Shown: one piece after another, positions 27,264-36,079 of the stretch
How positions within the stretch are numbered: the first letter of the stretch is position 1
Layout: every line of letters starts with the position of its first letter
From: Agrobacterium vitis
Lineage (GTDB): Bacteria; Pseudomonadota; Alphaproteobacteria; Rhizobiales; Rhizobiaceae
Length of the DNA stretch: 64,000 bases
Assembly: GCF_013337045.2 (NCBI RefSeq)
Contig: NZ_CP118259.1
Location: 372,001-436,000, forward strand
Direction of reading: 5' to 3'
Program-made: the position numbers and the translations under genes
The notes under the pieces: generated by a model
What the model was told of the DNA's origin: nothing
Database searches by the model: none
Seen by the model: only the letters and a program-made list of their open reading frames with translations

Positions 27264-28031
27264 ATGGGTGACGATCTGGTCCATATGGCAATGGTTGCCG
27301 AAGATGCTGCATCGAAATTTGCGACGGCAGAACGCTATGTGCGCGAGTTAAGCGGTTATAAGACCCAGTTTGACGTTTTCAGGCTGATGAAGCGGGTGAC
27401 CGACTTTTTCGGCGCCAAGGGCTTCATGGTCATGAATGTGCCTTCGGCCGGCGCAAAAACCTTGACCGGCAGCTCGGTTATCACCAACTGGCCTGCTGAT
27501 TTTCTCAGCGAATACGACATGGCGTCCCTGCTGACTTCGAGCCCGATGTTTAACCGGTTGCGCAACACCTCTATACCCGTGGTTTTCGATGTGCATGTGG
27601 TCGCCCGCGAACGTGATCCCAAGACTGTAGAACTGGCGATGGACCTTTTCTTGCGGTTCGGCATGCCTCGTGGCGCCTGTTTTCCGGTTCATGATGCCCA
27701 TGGCAACCGGGGCGCTGTCAATATTTGCGGCGAAATGCCAGCCTTTTCCTTCGTCGACATGGTGCTGATGCACTATCTGGCCGGGCATGTGTTCAACCGG
27801 CTTGCCGAAATTCGCGAACTGGATGCACGGGTCACCGAAACGCTGACGGAGCGCGAGATCGAATGCCTGACCTGGACGGCGGCGGGCAAGACTTCCGTTG
27901 AAATCGCCGAGATCATGGGCCTGTCAGAACACACCATCAATCATTATCTCAACCGCGCCACCCGCAAGCTGGATACCGTGAACCGCACCCAGGCGGTTGC
28001 GAAGGCGCTCCGGTTGAGCCTGATCAAATAA
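27264..28031 (+). CDS. LuxR family transcriptional regulator with autoinducer-binding domain
   Basis: A 255-residue protein. Residues about 30-175 are an autoinducer-binding domain; residues 193-250 are a LuxR-type helix-turn-helix (LTEREIECLTWTAAGKTSVEIAEIMGLSEHTINHYL in outline). Of the signal-pocket residues, W (ITNW), Y (EYD) and P (SSP) are visible, but the usual Asp before the Pro is Ser and the later Trp appears as Phe (VVFDV). This resembles the VjbR/AvhR-type solo regulators more than TraR. No luxI-type synthase is nearby. Response to acyl-homoserine lactone is therefore uncertain. Confidence 0.88.
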   Translation: MGDDLVHMAMVAEDAASKFATAERYVRELSGYKTQFDVFRLMKRVTDFFGAKGFMVMNVPSAGAKTLTGSSVITNWPADFLSEYDMASLLTSSPMFNRLRNTSIPVVFDVHVVARERDPKTVELAMDLFLRFGMPRGACFPVHDAHGNRGAVNICGEMPAFSFVDMVLMHYLAGHVFNRLAEIRELDARVTETLTEREIECLTWTAAGKTSVEIAEIMGLSEHTINHYLNRATRKLDTVNRTQAVAKALRLSLIK

Positions 28032-28073
28032 GGATGCGTGAGACATCTTCGATGTCCTGGTTATAATGCATCC
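28032..28073 (+). promoter_or_regulatory. Nested hairpin between luxR-type and nasS-like genes
   Basis: GGATGC (28032-28037) pairs with GCATCC (28068-28073), enclosing GACATC-TTC-GATGTC (28042-28056). It begins at the luxR-type stop codon and ends about 54 bases before the next start. It may be a terminator without a U-tract or an RNA leader for the sensor gene. Confidence 0.4.
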
Positions 28074-28126
28074 CAAGGACGGCCTTCTCCGGCAGGCGCA
28101 ACTTGCCTGAGGCGGCGGTTTGCGGC

Positions 28127-29383
28127 ATGTATGCTGCAATGGGTCAGCACATTTCTTTGCATGTTACTCTTGGCTACATGCCATGTCTCGATAGCGCCCC
28201 GCTGGTTGTGGCGGTGGAAAAAGGCTTTGCCTCCGACGAGGGCCTAAGCCTGCGCCTGGTGCGTGAAACCTCCTGGGTCCAGATCCGCGACCGCCTGACG
28301 GTCGGCCATTTCGATGGTGCGCATCTGCCTGGCCCCTTTGCGCTGGCTGCCAATCTCGGTTTTTCGCCGCTTGTCCCTGCTTTGCTGGTTCCCATGGCCC
28401 TTAATTTGGGCGGCGGCGCGCTCACCGTGTCGAATGCGCTTGCAACAGCCATGCAACAGGCAGGCTGGGAAAACCACCTTCTGGAGCCGTTGGCTGCCGG
28501 AACCGCACTGAAACGGGTGGCAGAGGAACGCCGTGTTAAGTCCCTGCCACCCCTGCGGATTGCCATTGGCGATGCTCATTCCAGCCAGGCCTATTATCTG
28601 CGCTACTGGCTTGCTGCCTGCAATCTGGACCATGGCAGCGAGGTCGAAATCGTCTCATTGCCATCGCCGCTGATGGTGGATGGGCTTGGTGCGGGTGCAC
28701 TCGACGGATTTTGCGCGGCGGAACCCTGGAACAGTATTGCGGTGGACCGGCAGGTCGGACGCATTGTTGCTGCGACCGCTGCTATCTGGCGCGGCGGTCC
28801 GGACAAGGTTCTCGGCATTGGCAGGCAATGGGGCGAGAACAATCCTGCCGCGCTCGATGCGCTGATCCGTGCGCTTTACCGCGCCGCGCAATGGTGCGGT
28901 AATCCCGGCAATACCGAGGAACTGGCCGGTATCATGGCCGCGCCCCGCTATCTCGGTGTGGAAGGCAGGCTCTTGTTGCCTGGCTTGACCGGCGATCTGG
29001 TCACCGCGCCGGGAGAAGTTCAGTCCCTGGCAGATTTTCTGGTGCTGGAGCGTAAGGCCGCGAATTTTCCCTGGGCCAGCCACGCTCTATGGTTCTACAG
29101 CCAGATGGTGCTTGGCGGTCACGTTGTCCATGCTCGCGAGCGGATTGCCATGGTGCTCGAAACCTACCGCCCGGATCTTTATCGCCGCGCCCTCAGGCCT
29201 GTCTTCGCCGCCATGCCAGGCGCCAATATCAAGGTGGAGGGGGCGATGGCAGCAGCCGATTATGTCGGCGCCAGCAATGGCCGGTTGCTGCTTGGGCCGG
29301 ACGGATTTTTCGATGGACGGGTCTTCGACCCCGACCGCCTGGACGATTATCTTGCCACTTCGCCAGCGGTTCCGAGAAATTGA
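28127..29383 (+). CDS. CmpA/NrtA family protein, NasS-like nitrate/nitrite sensor
   Basis: A 418-residue protein of the NrtA/CmpA family of nitrate/bicarbonate-binding proteins. It has no signal peptide or lipobox, which separates NasS-type cytoplasmic sensors from transporter components. NasS binds nitrate or nitrite and releases the ANTAR antiterminator NasT. Recognisable stretches are the opening VTLGYMPCLDSAPLVVAVEKGF, RETSWVQIRDRLTVGHFDGAHL and GFCAAEPWNS. The start is uncertain: ATG at 28127 has GAGGCGG 12 bases upstream, and ATG at 28139 (MGQHISLHV) is where homology begins. No nasT, transporter or nitrate reductase gene adjoins it. Confidence 0.8.
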   Translation: MYAAMGQHISLHVTLGYMPCLDSAPLVVAVEKGFASDEGLSLRLVRETSWVQIRDRLTVGHFDGAHLPGPFALAANLGFSPLVPALLVPMALNLGGGALTVSNALATAMQQAGWENHLLEPLAAGTALKRVAEERRVKSLPPLRIAIGDAHSSQAYYLRYWLAACNLDHGSEVEIVSLPSPLMVDGLGAGALDGFCAAEPWNSIAVDRQVGRIVAATAAIWRGGPDKVLGIGRQWGENNPAALDALIRALYRAAQWCGNPGNTEELAGIMAAPRYLGVEGRLLLPGLTGDLVTAPGEVQSLADFLVLERKAANFPWASHALWFYSQMVLGGHVVHARERIAMVLETYRPDLYRRALRPVFAAMPGANIKVEGAMAAADYVGASNGRLLLGPDGFFDGRVFDPDRLDDYLATSPAVPRN

Positions 29384-29551
29384 GATTTCAGCACAAAAAT
29401 CCTATGACGTGAATGCTCAAAGCGGCGGCGCGGCTGTTTTTTAAGCAATTGCCGGAATGGCCCGGCTGGATTGTGGTGATTTCTTCAGCCAATTGGCGGT
29501 GACACCGGTCATTTGGCAGCGGTTATCGGGCAAAAAGCCCAATCTTTCGAA

Positions 29552-29570
29552 TTGGCACGGTTTATGCTTT
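29552..29570 (+). promoter_or_regulatory. Sigma-54 (RpoN) promoter, GG-N10-GC
   Basis: TTGGCACGGTTTATGCTTT fits the RpoN consensus TTGGCACG-N4-TTGCT with one change (ATGCT). The invariant GG at 29554-29555 and GC at 29566-29567 are exactly ten bases apart. Transcription should begin near 29579, just before the hairpin leader. RpoN control fits nitrogen-regulated genes. Confidence 0.7.
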
Positions 29571-29582
29571 CAATATAGCAAC

Positions 29583-29685
29583 AGGGTCCAGAGGGGACTT
29601 GGAGAAGGGCGGTCTTGAAATCGCCCTCACAAAACGCCGCCTTAACCGTGCCTGAGGGCAATGGTTTTGGCGGCGTTTGTTTTTG
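29583..29685 (+). promoter_or_regulatory. Attenuator-type leader with competing hairpins and terminator (NasT/ANTAR-like)
   Basis: Hairpin 1 is GGTCC/GGACT around 29586-29599. Hairpin 2 is AGGGCGGT-CTTGAA-ATCGCCCT (29606-29627), with a six-base loop. GCCCTCA (29623-29629) can instead pair with TGAGGGC (29653-29659). AAACGCCGCC (29632-29641) pairs with GGCGGCGTTT (29669-29678), followed by GTTTTTGG, a terminator. Alternative pairing and a terminator behind an RpoN promoter is the layout of NasT-controlled nitrate leaders, but the loop lacks the A1 expected of a strict ANTAR site. Confidence 0.6.
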
Positions 29686-29793
29686 GCTCTTCCGTTGCAG
29701 GCGATAAAACCCTATTTGAGCGTCACTCACACGTTTCGTCGGGCGCGGGCAATTCCAGTCGAGTGTCCCGGCCTTTACCAAGGAAGCGGATCC

Positions 29794-30960
29794 ATGACGC
29801 TCGATAAAAACACTGTTCTTGAAGCCTTGAAGACCGTGCGCGGCCCCGATCTCGAGGGCAATATTGTCGATCTGGGCATGGTATCCGACGTGTTCATTTC
29901 CGATGCCAAGGTCTATCTCTCCATTAATGTTCCGGCTGAACGCGCCCGGGAGCTGGAGCCTTTGCGCCAGGCCGCGGAGCGTAGTGTCAAGGCGCTTGCC
30001 GGCGTCAAGGGAGCGCTTGTCAGCCTGACCGCCGAGCGCAAGGCCGGATCGCCGTCAACGCCGCCTGCACCCTCGGCACCCAATCCTTCCCACTCGCATT
30101 CCCATTCACACGGGCATTCTCATGCACCGGCCCCAAGCCAGCCGGCCCGCCCGGCCAAGGCCGGTATTCCCGGCATCGGCGCCATCATCGCGGTGGCGTC
30201 GGGAAAGGGTGGCGTCGGCAAGTCCACCACGGCGGTCAATCTGGCGCTGGCCTTGCTGGCCAATGGCCTGAAGGTCGGCATTCTCGATGCCGATGTCTAT
30301 GGTCCGTCCATGCCGCGCCTGCTTGGCATTTCCGGGCGGCCGCAGCAGATTGACGGGCGCATTATCGTGCCCATGGAAAATTACGGCCTGAAGGCGATGT
30401 CTATCGGCTTTCTGGTGGATGAGGGCACTGCGATGATCTGGCGCGGCCCGATGGTGCAATCGGCGCTGATGCAGATGTTGCGCGAAGTGGCCTGGGGCGA
30501 GCTTGACGTGCTGGTGGTCGATATGCCGCCGGGCACGGGCGATGCGCAATTGACCATGGCCCAGCAGGTGCCGTTGAGCGGCGCGGTGATCGTCTCGACC
30601 CCGCAGGACCTGGCGTTGATCGATGCCCGCAAGGGTATCAACATGTTCAAGAAGGTCGAAGTGCCGGTGCTTGGCGTCATCGAGAACATGAGCTATTTTA
30701 TCGCTCCCGACACCGGCGCCCGTTACGATATTTTCGGTCATGGCGGCGCCAAAGCCGAAGCCGAAGCCATTGGTGCCCCATTCCTGGGAGAAGTGCCGTT
30801 GACCATTTCCATCCGCGAGCATTCCGATGCCGGAACCCCTGTCGTGGTTTCCGAGCCGGAGAGCCCTCAGGCGCTTGTGTACCGCGAGATCGCCACCCGT
30901 GTCTGGAGCGAGGTCCAGCGACATTCAACACGACAGGCGCCAACTATTACCTTTGAATGA
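29794..30960 (+). CDS. Mrp/ApbC family P-loop ATPase, iron-sulfur cluster carrier
   Basis: Mrp/ApbC (Nbp35-like) proteins carry Fe-S clusters to apo-enzymes. The 388-residue protein has an N-terminal MIP18/DUF59 domain (1-85), a His/Ser-rich linker near 98-117 (alternating SH) and the ParA-like NTPase with a deviant Walker A VASGKGGVGKST near 134-145. The usual CxxC cluster ligand after ENMSYF is replaced by APDTG, so cluster binding must differ. The ATG at 29794 has AAGGAAG upstream; 39 earlier open codons overlap the attenuator and are rejected. Confidence 0.92.
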   Translation: MTLDKNTVLEALKTVRGPDLEGNIVDLGMVSDVFISDAKVYLSINVPAERARELEPLRQAAERSVKALAGVKGALVSLTAERKAGSPSTPPAPSAPNPSHSHSHSHGHSHAPAPSQPARPAKAGIPGIGAIIAVASGKGGVGKSTTAVNLALALLANGLKVGILDADVYGPSMPRLLGISGRPQQIDGRIIVPMENYGLKAMSIGFLVDEGTAMIWRGPMVQSALMQMLREVAWGELDVLVVDMPPGTGDAQLTMAQQVPLSGAVIVSTPQDLALIDARKGINMFKKVEVPVLGVIENMSYFIAPDTGARYDIFGHGGAKAEAEAIGAPFLGEVPLTISIREHSDAGTPVVVSEPESPQALVYREIATRVWSEVQRHSTRQAPTITFE

Positions 30961-30978
30961 GGTCAGCACAGAATAGAG

Positions 30979-31009
30979 CCGCCGTTGCAGATTGATACTG
31001 CAACGGCGG
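30979..31009 (+). terminator. Probable terminator of mrp
   Basis: CCGCCGTTGCAG (30979-30990) pairs perfectly with CTGCAACGGCGG (30998-31009) around a seven-base loop, 18 bases after the mrp stop. No U-tract follows, so it may act as a Rho-independent terminator of low efficiency or as an mRNA 3'-end stabiliser. The rest of the interval to 31321 shows nothing else I can support. Confidence 0.55.
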
Positions 31010-31321
31010 GCCGCACGGTTGTAGGGTTCCGGCGGAAATGCAACAGGATCTCGCTACCCTGGCGGATTCTTTGTATACGATATTTCTTCAGGTTGCATTG
31101 ATCAGGATCAAATGCCGACGCGCAATTGCCCTTGCCATCCTGACGGCAGGTGCTATTGCTTGCCCGCTGAGCATGGATCATGGGCAGGAACACGTCTTTC
31201 CTCTATGGGAAATGATAGTCATGCGCATGGGCAAGGGTAAATCATCGCAGGTTTTCATGGGTGTCCATGGGAATGCTGCGGCTGGCGGCACTGTCCGTCA
31301 TCGGGCAAAGGTGTCGAACGT

Positions 31322-32299
31322 TTGATCAAAGCTTACAGGTGTGACGGGACGGCAGATATGATCCTGCCCAGCGATGCGCCAGCGGTGCTGGACAAAGATG
31401 TTCTATGGCTCGATCTTCTCAATCCTGACAGGACCGAGGAGGCTTTGGCCGAGCGCTTGCTGGGCCTGCCGCTTCCCACTCGTGACGACCTCAAGGATAT
31501 CGAGCCGTCCAGCCGACTGTATATGGACGATCATGGCGTTTACATGACCGCATCGCTGCTCTGCAAGGCTGAATCGGACCTGCCGCATCTGGCCGATGTC
31601 GCCTTCATTCTGGGCGGGGGGCGGCTGGTCACCGTGCGCTACGCCGAGCCCCGCGCCTTTGGCCTGTTTACCGCGGCCCTCAGCCGCAATCATGCCCATT
31701 GCACCTCCAACGCCGTCATGCTGGCGCGACTTTTGGAAACGGTGGTCGATCGCACCGCCGAAATCCTGGAAATTGCCGGTATGCGGGTCGATGCGCTGTC
31801 CGGCGATGTATTTGTTGATCGCAGCCGGACCAAGCGCCGTGCGGCGCGGTTTCTGGAAGACCGGCTGTTCGATATCGCCAGCCATCACCGGCTTGTCAGC
31901 AAGACGCGCGATAGTCTGGCATCCCTGTCGCGGTTGTCATCCTTCCTGTTGTCGGTGGAGCCGTTCAAGACGAGTGGTGAGCCGCGTGATCTGTGCAAGG
32001 TCATTTCTCACGATATCCAATCCCTGTCCGAACATGCCGGTTTCATCGCCAGCAATATCAGTTTCATGCTCGATGCCTCGCTTGGTCTGATCAATGTCGA
32101 ACAGAATTCGATCATCAAGATTTTCTCGATTGCATCGGTGGTGTTTTTGCCGCCGACGCTGGTCGCTTCCATCTATGGAATGAACTTTCAGGTCATGCCG
32201 GAGTTGACGTGGCTGCTTGGCTACCCATTTGCTCTGATCGTCATGGTTCTGTCTGCGATCATTCCCTTCCTGTTCTTCCGCTCGAAAGGCTGGCTCTGA
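31322..32299 (+). CDS. corA: CorA family magnesium transporter
   Basis: A 325-residue CorA protein, a homopentameric Mg2+/Co2+ channel of the inner membrane. Most of the protein is the cytoplasmic funnel. Two C-terminal transmembrane helices flank the selectivity motif YGMN (near residue 286), and the protein ends with a basic tail. The start appears to be TTG at 31322 (AAAGG ten bases upstream, then MIKAYRCDG); no ATG is available further upstream in frame. kup follows 15 bp after the stop, so two cation transporters are co-transcribed. Confidence 0.92.
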   Translation: MIKAYRCDGTADMILPSDAPAVLDKDVLWLDLLNPDRTEEALAERLLGLPLPTRDDLKDIEPSSRLYMDDHGVYMTASLLCKAESDLPHLADVAFILGGGRLVTVRYAEPRAFGLFTAALSRNHAHCTSNAVMLARLLETVVDRTAEILEIAGMRVDALSGDVFVDRSRTKRRAARFLEDRLFDIASHHRLVSKTRDSLASLSRLSSFLLSVEPFKTSGEPRDLCKVISHDIQSLSEHAGFIASNISFMLDASLGLINVEQNSIIKIFSIASVVFLPPTLVASIYGMNFQVMPELTWLLGYPFALIVMVLSAIIPFLFFRSKGWL

Positions 32300-32314
32300 G
32301 AGCCTGTAAGATTG

Positions 32315-34219
32315 ATGTCCCAGGAAAACACCCACGCCGCACCGGCCGAAAAGAAAGACCTGCGCAGCCTGATGCTGCTGGCGCTCGGTTCGGTCGGCGT
32401 CGTTTACGGCGATATAGGCACCAGCCCGCTCTATGCGTTTCGCGAGGCACTGAAGCCGATTGCCCATGACGGCATTACCCGTTTCGAGGTGATTGGCTTG
32501 ACCTCGTTGATTGTCTGGACGCTGACGATCATCGTCACGCTGAAATATGTGCTGTTTCTGCTACGCGCCGACAATGACGGCGAAGGCGGCACCCTGTCGC
32601 TGTTGGCCCTGCTTAGTAAATCGGCGGGGCGGCATACCGTCGTGCTGATGGTGCTGGGCCTGGTCGGGGCGGCGCTGTTTCTGGGCGACGCCATGATCAC
32701 GCCTGCGCTGTCGGTTCTGTCGGCGGTGGAAGGCTTGAAACTGGTGGCGCCGCAGTCCTCCGGCTTTATCGTGCCGATCTCGGTGGTGATCCTGATCGTG
32801 CTGTTTGCCGTCCAATCGCGTGGTACGGGCGCGGTTGCCAATTTCTTCGGGCCGATCACCGTGGTCTGGTTCCTGGTGATGGCGGCAGGCGGTATCAGCC
32901 ATATTTTCGACGATCCGGCTATTTTCCGGGCCTTCAACCCGATCCATGCCGTGACCTTCCTGTTCCAGGAGAAATTTCTTGGTTTCGTCGTGCTGGGCGC
33001 GGTATTCCTGACTGTTACCGGTGCTGAAGCACTTTATGCCGACCTTGGCCATTTCGGCCGTCGTCCGATCCAGTGGGCGTGGTTTGTGCTGGTGTTTCCG
33101 GCGCTGGTGCTGAACTATCTCGGCCAGGGCGCGCTGGTGCTGAAGGACCCCGCCATGGCATCGGACCCCTTCTATCTGATGTTTCCAAGCTGGGCCATTC
33201 TGCCGGTCATCATCCTGGCGACGGCGGCTACTGTCATTGCCAGCCAGGCGGTGATAACAGGGGCGTTCTCCATGGTGCGCCAGGCCATCCATCTCGGCTT
33301 CCTGCCGCGCATGGAGATCCTGTTCACCTCGGAAACCAATACCGGGCAGATCTATCTTCCCGCCGTCAACACGTTGCTGTTGCTTGGCGTTCTCAGCCTG
33401 GTGCTGCTGTTTGAAAGCTCCGACGCCCTGGCCACGGCCTATGGTATTTCCGTCACCGGCGCCATGGTCGTCACGACCATCATGGCGTTCGAATTCGTGC
33501 GCAAGAAGTGGAAATGGTCGGTTTTCGTGGCGCTGCTGGTGATTGTGCCGCTTCTGGCACTGGAAACGGTTTTCCTCGGCGCCAACCTGCTGAAGATCCA
33601 CGATGGCGGCTATATTCCGGTGCTGTTTGCGGCTGGCTTCACTATCGTCATGTGGACCTGGCGGCGCGGAACGGCCATCCTGTTTGCCAAGACCCGCCAT
33701 GCCGATATTCCGCTGTCCTCGTTCATTTCCTCGGTGGAGCGCAAGAGCGAGCATGCGCCGGTCTGCGTGCCGGGCACGGCCATCTTCCTGACCAGCGACC
33801 CGGAAACCGCGCCTGCGGCCTTGCTGCATAATCTCAAGCACAACCACGTTCTGCATGAGAAAAACATCATCCTGACCATCAAGACCGTCAACCGGCCCCG
33901 CGCCAGCGAAGCGGAACGCTTCGTGGCCGAAAGCCTATCGGAGCGGTTCAGCCGGGTGGAGATCCGCTTCGGCTATATGGAACAGCAGAATGTGTCGCAG
34001 GCGCTGGCCAAATTGCGCAAGGGCGGGCTGAAATTCGACATCATGTCCACCTCCTTCTATCTCGGCCGCCGCAAGCTGGTGCCGGATGCTAAGGCGGGCA
34101 TGCCAAACTGGCAGGACAGGCTGTTCATCGCACTTGCCAATTCGGCAACCGACCCCTCGGATTACTTCCGGCTTCCGGCCAATCGCGTCGTCGAGCTTGG
34201 CTCGCATGTGATCATCTGA
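32315..34219 (+). CDS. kup: Low-affinity potassium transporter Kup
   Basis: Kup (TrkD) is a proton-coupled K+ importer of the inner membrane. The 634-residue protein begins [21 protein letters not shown], the family signature, followed by about 12 transmembrane helices up to roughly residue 455, then a cytoplasmic domain of about 170 residues ending at ...ELGSHVII. The ATG at 32315 directly follows an in-frame TTG. It lies 15 bp after corA. Confidence 0.96.
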   Translation: MSQENTHAAPAEKKDLRSLMLLALGSVGVVYGDIGTSPLYAFREALKPIAHDGITRFEVIGLTSLIVWTLTIIVTLKYVLFLLRADNDGEGGTLSLLALLSKSAGRHTVVLMVLGLVGAALFLGDAMITPALSVLSAVEGLKLVAPQSSGFIVPISVVILIVLFAVQSRGTGAVANFFGPITVVWFLVMAAGGISHIFDDPAIFRAFNPIHAVTFLFQEKFLGFVVLGAVFLTVTGAEALYADLGHFGRRPIQWAWFVLVFPALVLNYLGQGALVLKDPAMASDPFYLMFPSWAILPVIILATAATVIASQAVITGAFSMVRQAIHLGFLPRMEILFTSETNTGQIYLPAVNTLLLLGVLSLVLLFESSDALATAYGISVTGAMVVTTIMAFEFVRKKWKWSVFVALLVIVPLLALETVFLGANLLKIHDGGYIPVLFAAGFTIVMWTWRRGTAILFAKTRHADIPLSSFISSVERKSEHAPVCVPGTAIFLTSDPETAPAALLHNLKHNHVLHEKNIILTIKTVNRPRASEAERFVAESLSERFSRVEIRFGYMEQQNVSQALAKLRKGGLKFDIMSTSFYLGRRKLVPDAKAGMPNWQDRLFIALANSATDPSDYFRLPANRVVELGSHVII

Positions 34220-34224
34220 GCGTT

Positions 34225-34305
34225 ATTTGTGGCGGTGTTTCGCGCGACGGGCATCGCCACAAATCCGCACCGATTCCGGGATTTGACCGCCCGGAACGCG
34301 GCTTT
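34225..34305 (+). terminator. Two hairpins downstream of kup, probable terminator
   Basis: ATTTGTGGCG (34225-34234) pairs with CGCCACAAAT (34255-34264). TTCCGGG (34274-34280) pairs with CCCGGAA (34290-34296), with CTTTTTC a few bases later. The second is the likelier terminator. Confidence 0.45.
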
Positions 34306-34397
34306 TTCATGCCACTTTCTGTGGGGAATTCGAAAATTTCGACTAAAGAGCTGATTTTATTCGGTTAATTTGTCGTGAAACAACCCTTGGCAATGCC

Positions 34398-34426
34398 TTG
34401 ACTATCAAAGCTCGCAAAATTATGGT
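34398..34426 (+). promoter_or_regulatory. Probable sigma-70 promoter of the F0 ATP synthase operon
   Basis: TTGACT (34398-34403), a 17-base spacer and TATGGT (34421-34426) form a good housekeeping promoter about 100 bases before the atpI ATG. No other candidate of this quality is present in the gap. Confidence 0.55.
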
Positions 34427-34527
34427 GCGGCCAAATTCAGAACCGGTCGGACCATGTGTAAATCCGAGCTGTTTGCATACTCGGACAAGGCTTTAGCAGC
34501 CGGACCGGGATCGGACGGGGAGGGCGC

Positions 34528-34875
34528 ATGGACGATCAGGAAAGAGAATTGGAACGGCGTCGCAGCCATCTCGGAGCCAAGCTGGCTGCGAAGGATCTGC
34601 GGACGGGGGAAGAGGCCGCACAGGACGAGCGGGCGCAGGCAAGCCGAAAAGGCTATGCCCAGGCCATGAAGCTCTCCAGCGAATTCCTTTCCGCCATCAT
34701 CGTCGGTATCATTCTGGGTTTCCTGATCGATCATTTTGCCGGAACCTCGCCTTGGGGGCTTATCGTCCTCCTGTTGCTGGGGTTTTGCGCCGGTGTGCTG
34801 AACGTGCTGCGTGCGGCAGGAAAGGTGGCTTCGCCCCATCCTGCGGATCGCAGCTCGGACGGCAAAGGGAAATAA
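34528..34875 (+). CDS. atpI: F0F1 ATP synthase assembly protein AtpI
   Basis: A 115-residue AtpI/AtpZ-family protein that assists assembly of the c-ring. The N-terminal 40 residues are charged and helical; two transmembrane helices follow (about 53-70 and 75-93: FLSAIIVGIILGFLIDHF, then GLIVLLLLGFCAGVLNVL). It is the first gene of the F0 operon. The ATG has GGGGAGGGC upstream. Confidence 0.92.
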   Translation: MDDQERELERRRSHLGAKLAAKDLRTGEEAAQDERAQASRKGYAQAMKLSSEFLSAIIVGIILGFLIDHFAGTSPWGLIVLLLLGFCAGVLNVLRAAGKVASPHPADRSSDGKGK

Positions 34876-34952
34876 CACGGCGGGTGCCTGGCATCCGGCG
34901 GACGAGGTAAGGAACGCTGCCTGAGGGTGGCAAAAGCGAGAGAGATCACCAG

Positions 34953-35705
34953 GTGTCAAACGATCCGACCCATCAGTTCCAGATCCACAAGATTGTTCCG
35001 ATCGAGATTGGTGGCATTGATTTTTCGTTCACCAATGCCTCGCTGTTCATGGTGGCGACGGTGGCCTGCGCGGCTGGCTTCCTCTATTTCGCCACATCCA
35101 ATCGCGGCCTGATTCCCGGTCGGGCGCAGTCGGTCGCGGAAATGTCCTATGAATTCGTGGCGTCCATGCTGCGAGAAGGGGCGGGCAGCCACGGGATGAA
35201 ATTCTTCCCCATGGTATTCTCGCTGTTCATGTTCGTGTTGACCGCGAACCTTCTCGGCATGATGCCCTATTTCTTCACCATCACCAGCCAGATCGTCGTC
35301 ACCTTTGCGTTGGCGATTTTTGTAATCGGCACGGTGTTGGTCTATGGTTTCTACAAGCACGGCCTTGGCTTCCTCAATTTGTTCGTGCCCTCTGGCGTCC
35401 CTGGCGCTCTCTTGTTACTCGTGGTGCCGATCGAGGTGATCTCGTTCCTGTCGCGCCCGATTTCCCTGTCGATCCGGTTGTTTGCCAATATGCTGGCAGG
35501 CCACATCACATTGAAGGTGTTTGCGGGCTTCGTTGCCTCGCTTGGCAGCCTTGGCGCCCTTGGCGTCGGTGGCGCGCTCCTTCCTCTCGCTATGACCGTC
35601 GCACTGACCGGTCTGGAGTTCCTGGTTGCCTTCCTTCAGGCTTACGTCTTCGCGGTACTGACTTGCATGTACCTGAACGACGCAATCCATCCCGGTGGGC
35701 ACTAA
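34953..35705 (+). CDS. atpB: F0 ATP synthase subunit a
   Basis: Subunit a forms the proton half-channels against the c-ring in the inner membrane. The 250-residue protein has about six transmembrane helices. The conserved [12 protein letters not shown] block carries the essential Arg, and the final helix ends with the [15 protein letters not shown] motif. The start is GTG, with AGAGAGATCACC upstream; no ATG is available. It lies 77 bp after atpI. Confidence 0.97.
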   Translation: MSNDPTHQFQIHKIVPIEIGGIDFSFTNASLFMVATVACAAGFLYFATSNRGLIPGRAQSVAEMSYEFVASMLREGAGSHGMKFFPMVFSLFMFVLTANLLGMMPYFFTITSQIVVTFALAIFVIGTVLVYGFYKHGLGFLNLFVPSGVPGALLLLVVPIEVISFLSRPISLSIRLFANMLAGHITLKVFAGFVASLGSLGALGVGGALLPLAMTVALTGLEFLVAFLQAYVFAVLTCMYLNDAIHPGGH

Positions 35706-35772
35706 GGATATCGACATTGGCGTAACAAGCGTCAGTCATTCGCCGCAATAACCATTTCAAAGGAGTACTCTC

Positions 35773-36000
35773 ATGGAAGCGGAAGCAGCAAAGTTCATCG
35801 GCGCAGGTCTGGCTTGCTTTGGCATGGCCGGCACGGCTCTCGGCCTTGGCAACATTTTCGGCAGCTACCTGTCGGGCGCACTGCGCAACCCGTCTGCCGC
35901 TGACAGCCAGTTTGGCCGTCTGGTATTCGGCTTCGCCGTTACGGAAGCTCTGGGCATCTTCTCGCTGCTCGTAGCCCTCCTGCTCCTGTTCGCTGTCTGA
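35773..36000 (+). CDS. atpE: F0 ATP synthase subunit c
   Basis: A 75-residue hairpin of two helices (about 8-33 and 48-73). The polar loop holds R38-N-P, and the proton-binding carboxylate is E58 in FAVTEALG. E rather than D, with ALRNPS, is typical for alphaproteobacteria. AAAGGAG lies upstream of the ATG. A strong hairpin with a U-tract follows the stop codon and may set the high ratio of c to the later genes. Confidence 0.97.
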   Translation: MEAEAAKFIGAGLACFGMAGTALGLGNIFGSYLSGALRNPSAADSQFGRLVFGFAVTEALGIFSLLVALLLLFAV

Positions 36001-36016
36001 TTTCAGCGGAATTCAG

Positions 36017-36053
36017 GATCACGGCCGGCCTTCGATGTCGGCCGTGATCTTTT
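36017..36053 (+). terminator. Hairpin with U-tract just after atpE
   Basis: GATCACGGCCG (36017-36027) pairs perfectly with CGGCCGTGATC (36039-36049), followed by TTTT. It is inside the atp operon, so it is probably a partial terminator or an RNA-processing and stability element that raises atpE expression. Confidence 0.7.
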
Positions 36054-36079
36054 GTATTAGCAGGATACTGGAGGCGAGT

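Noticed and set aside
29606..29627. Strict ANTAR (NasT) binding hairpin
   Set aside because: The six-base loop CTTGAA has G at position 4 but C, not A, at position 1, so I call the leader only ANTAR-like.
31038..31325. 95-codon plus-strand frame between mrp and corA
   Set aside because: No domain pattern, and it ends across the corA start. No evidence of translation.
32561..33856. 431-codon minus-strand open frame opposite kup
   Set aside because: Same shadow pattern with heavy His/Gln/Arg content; kup is unambiguous on the plus strand.
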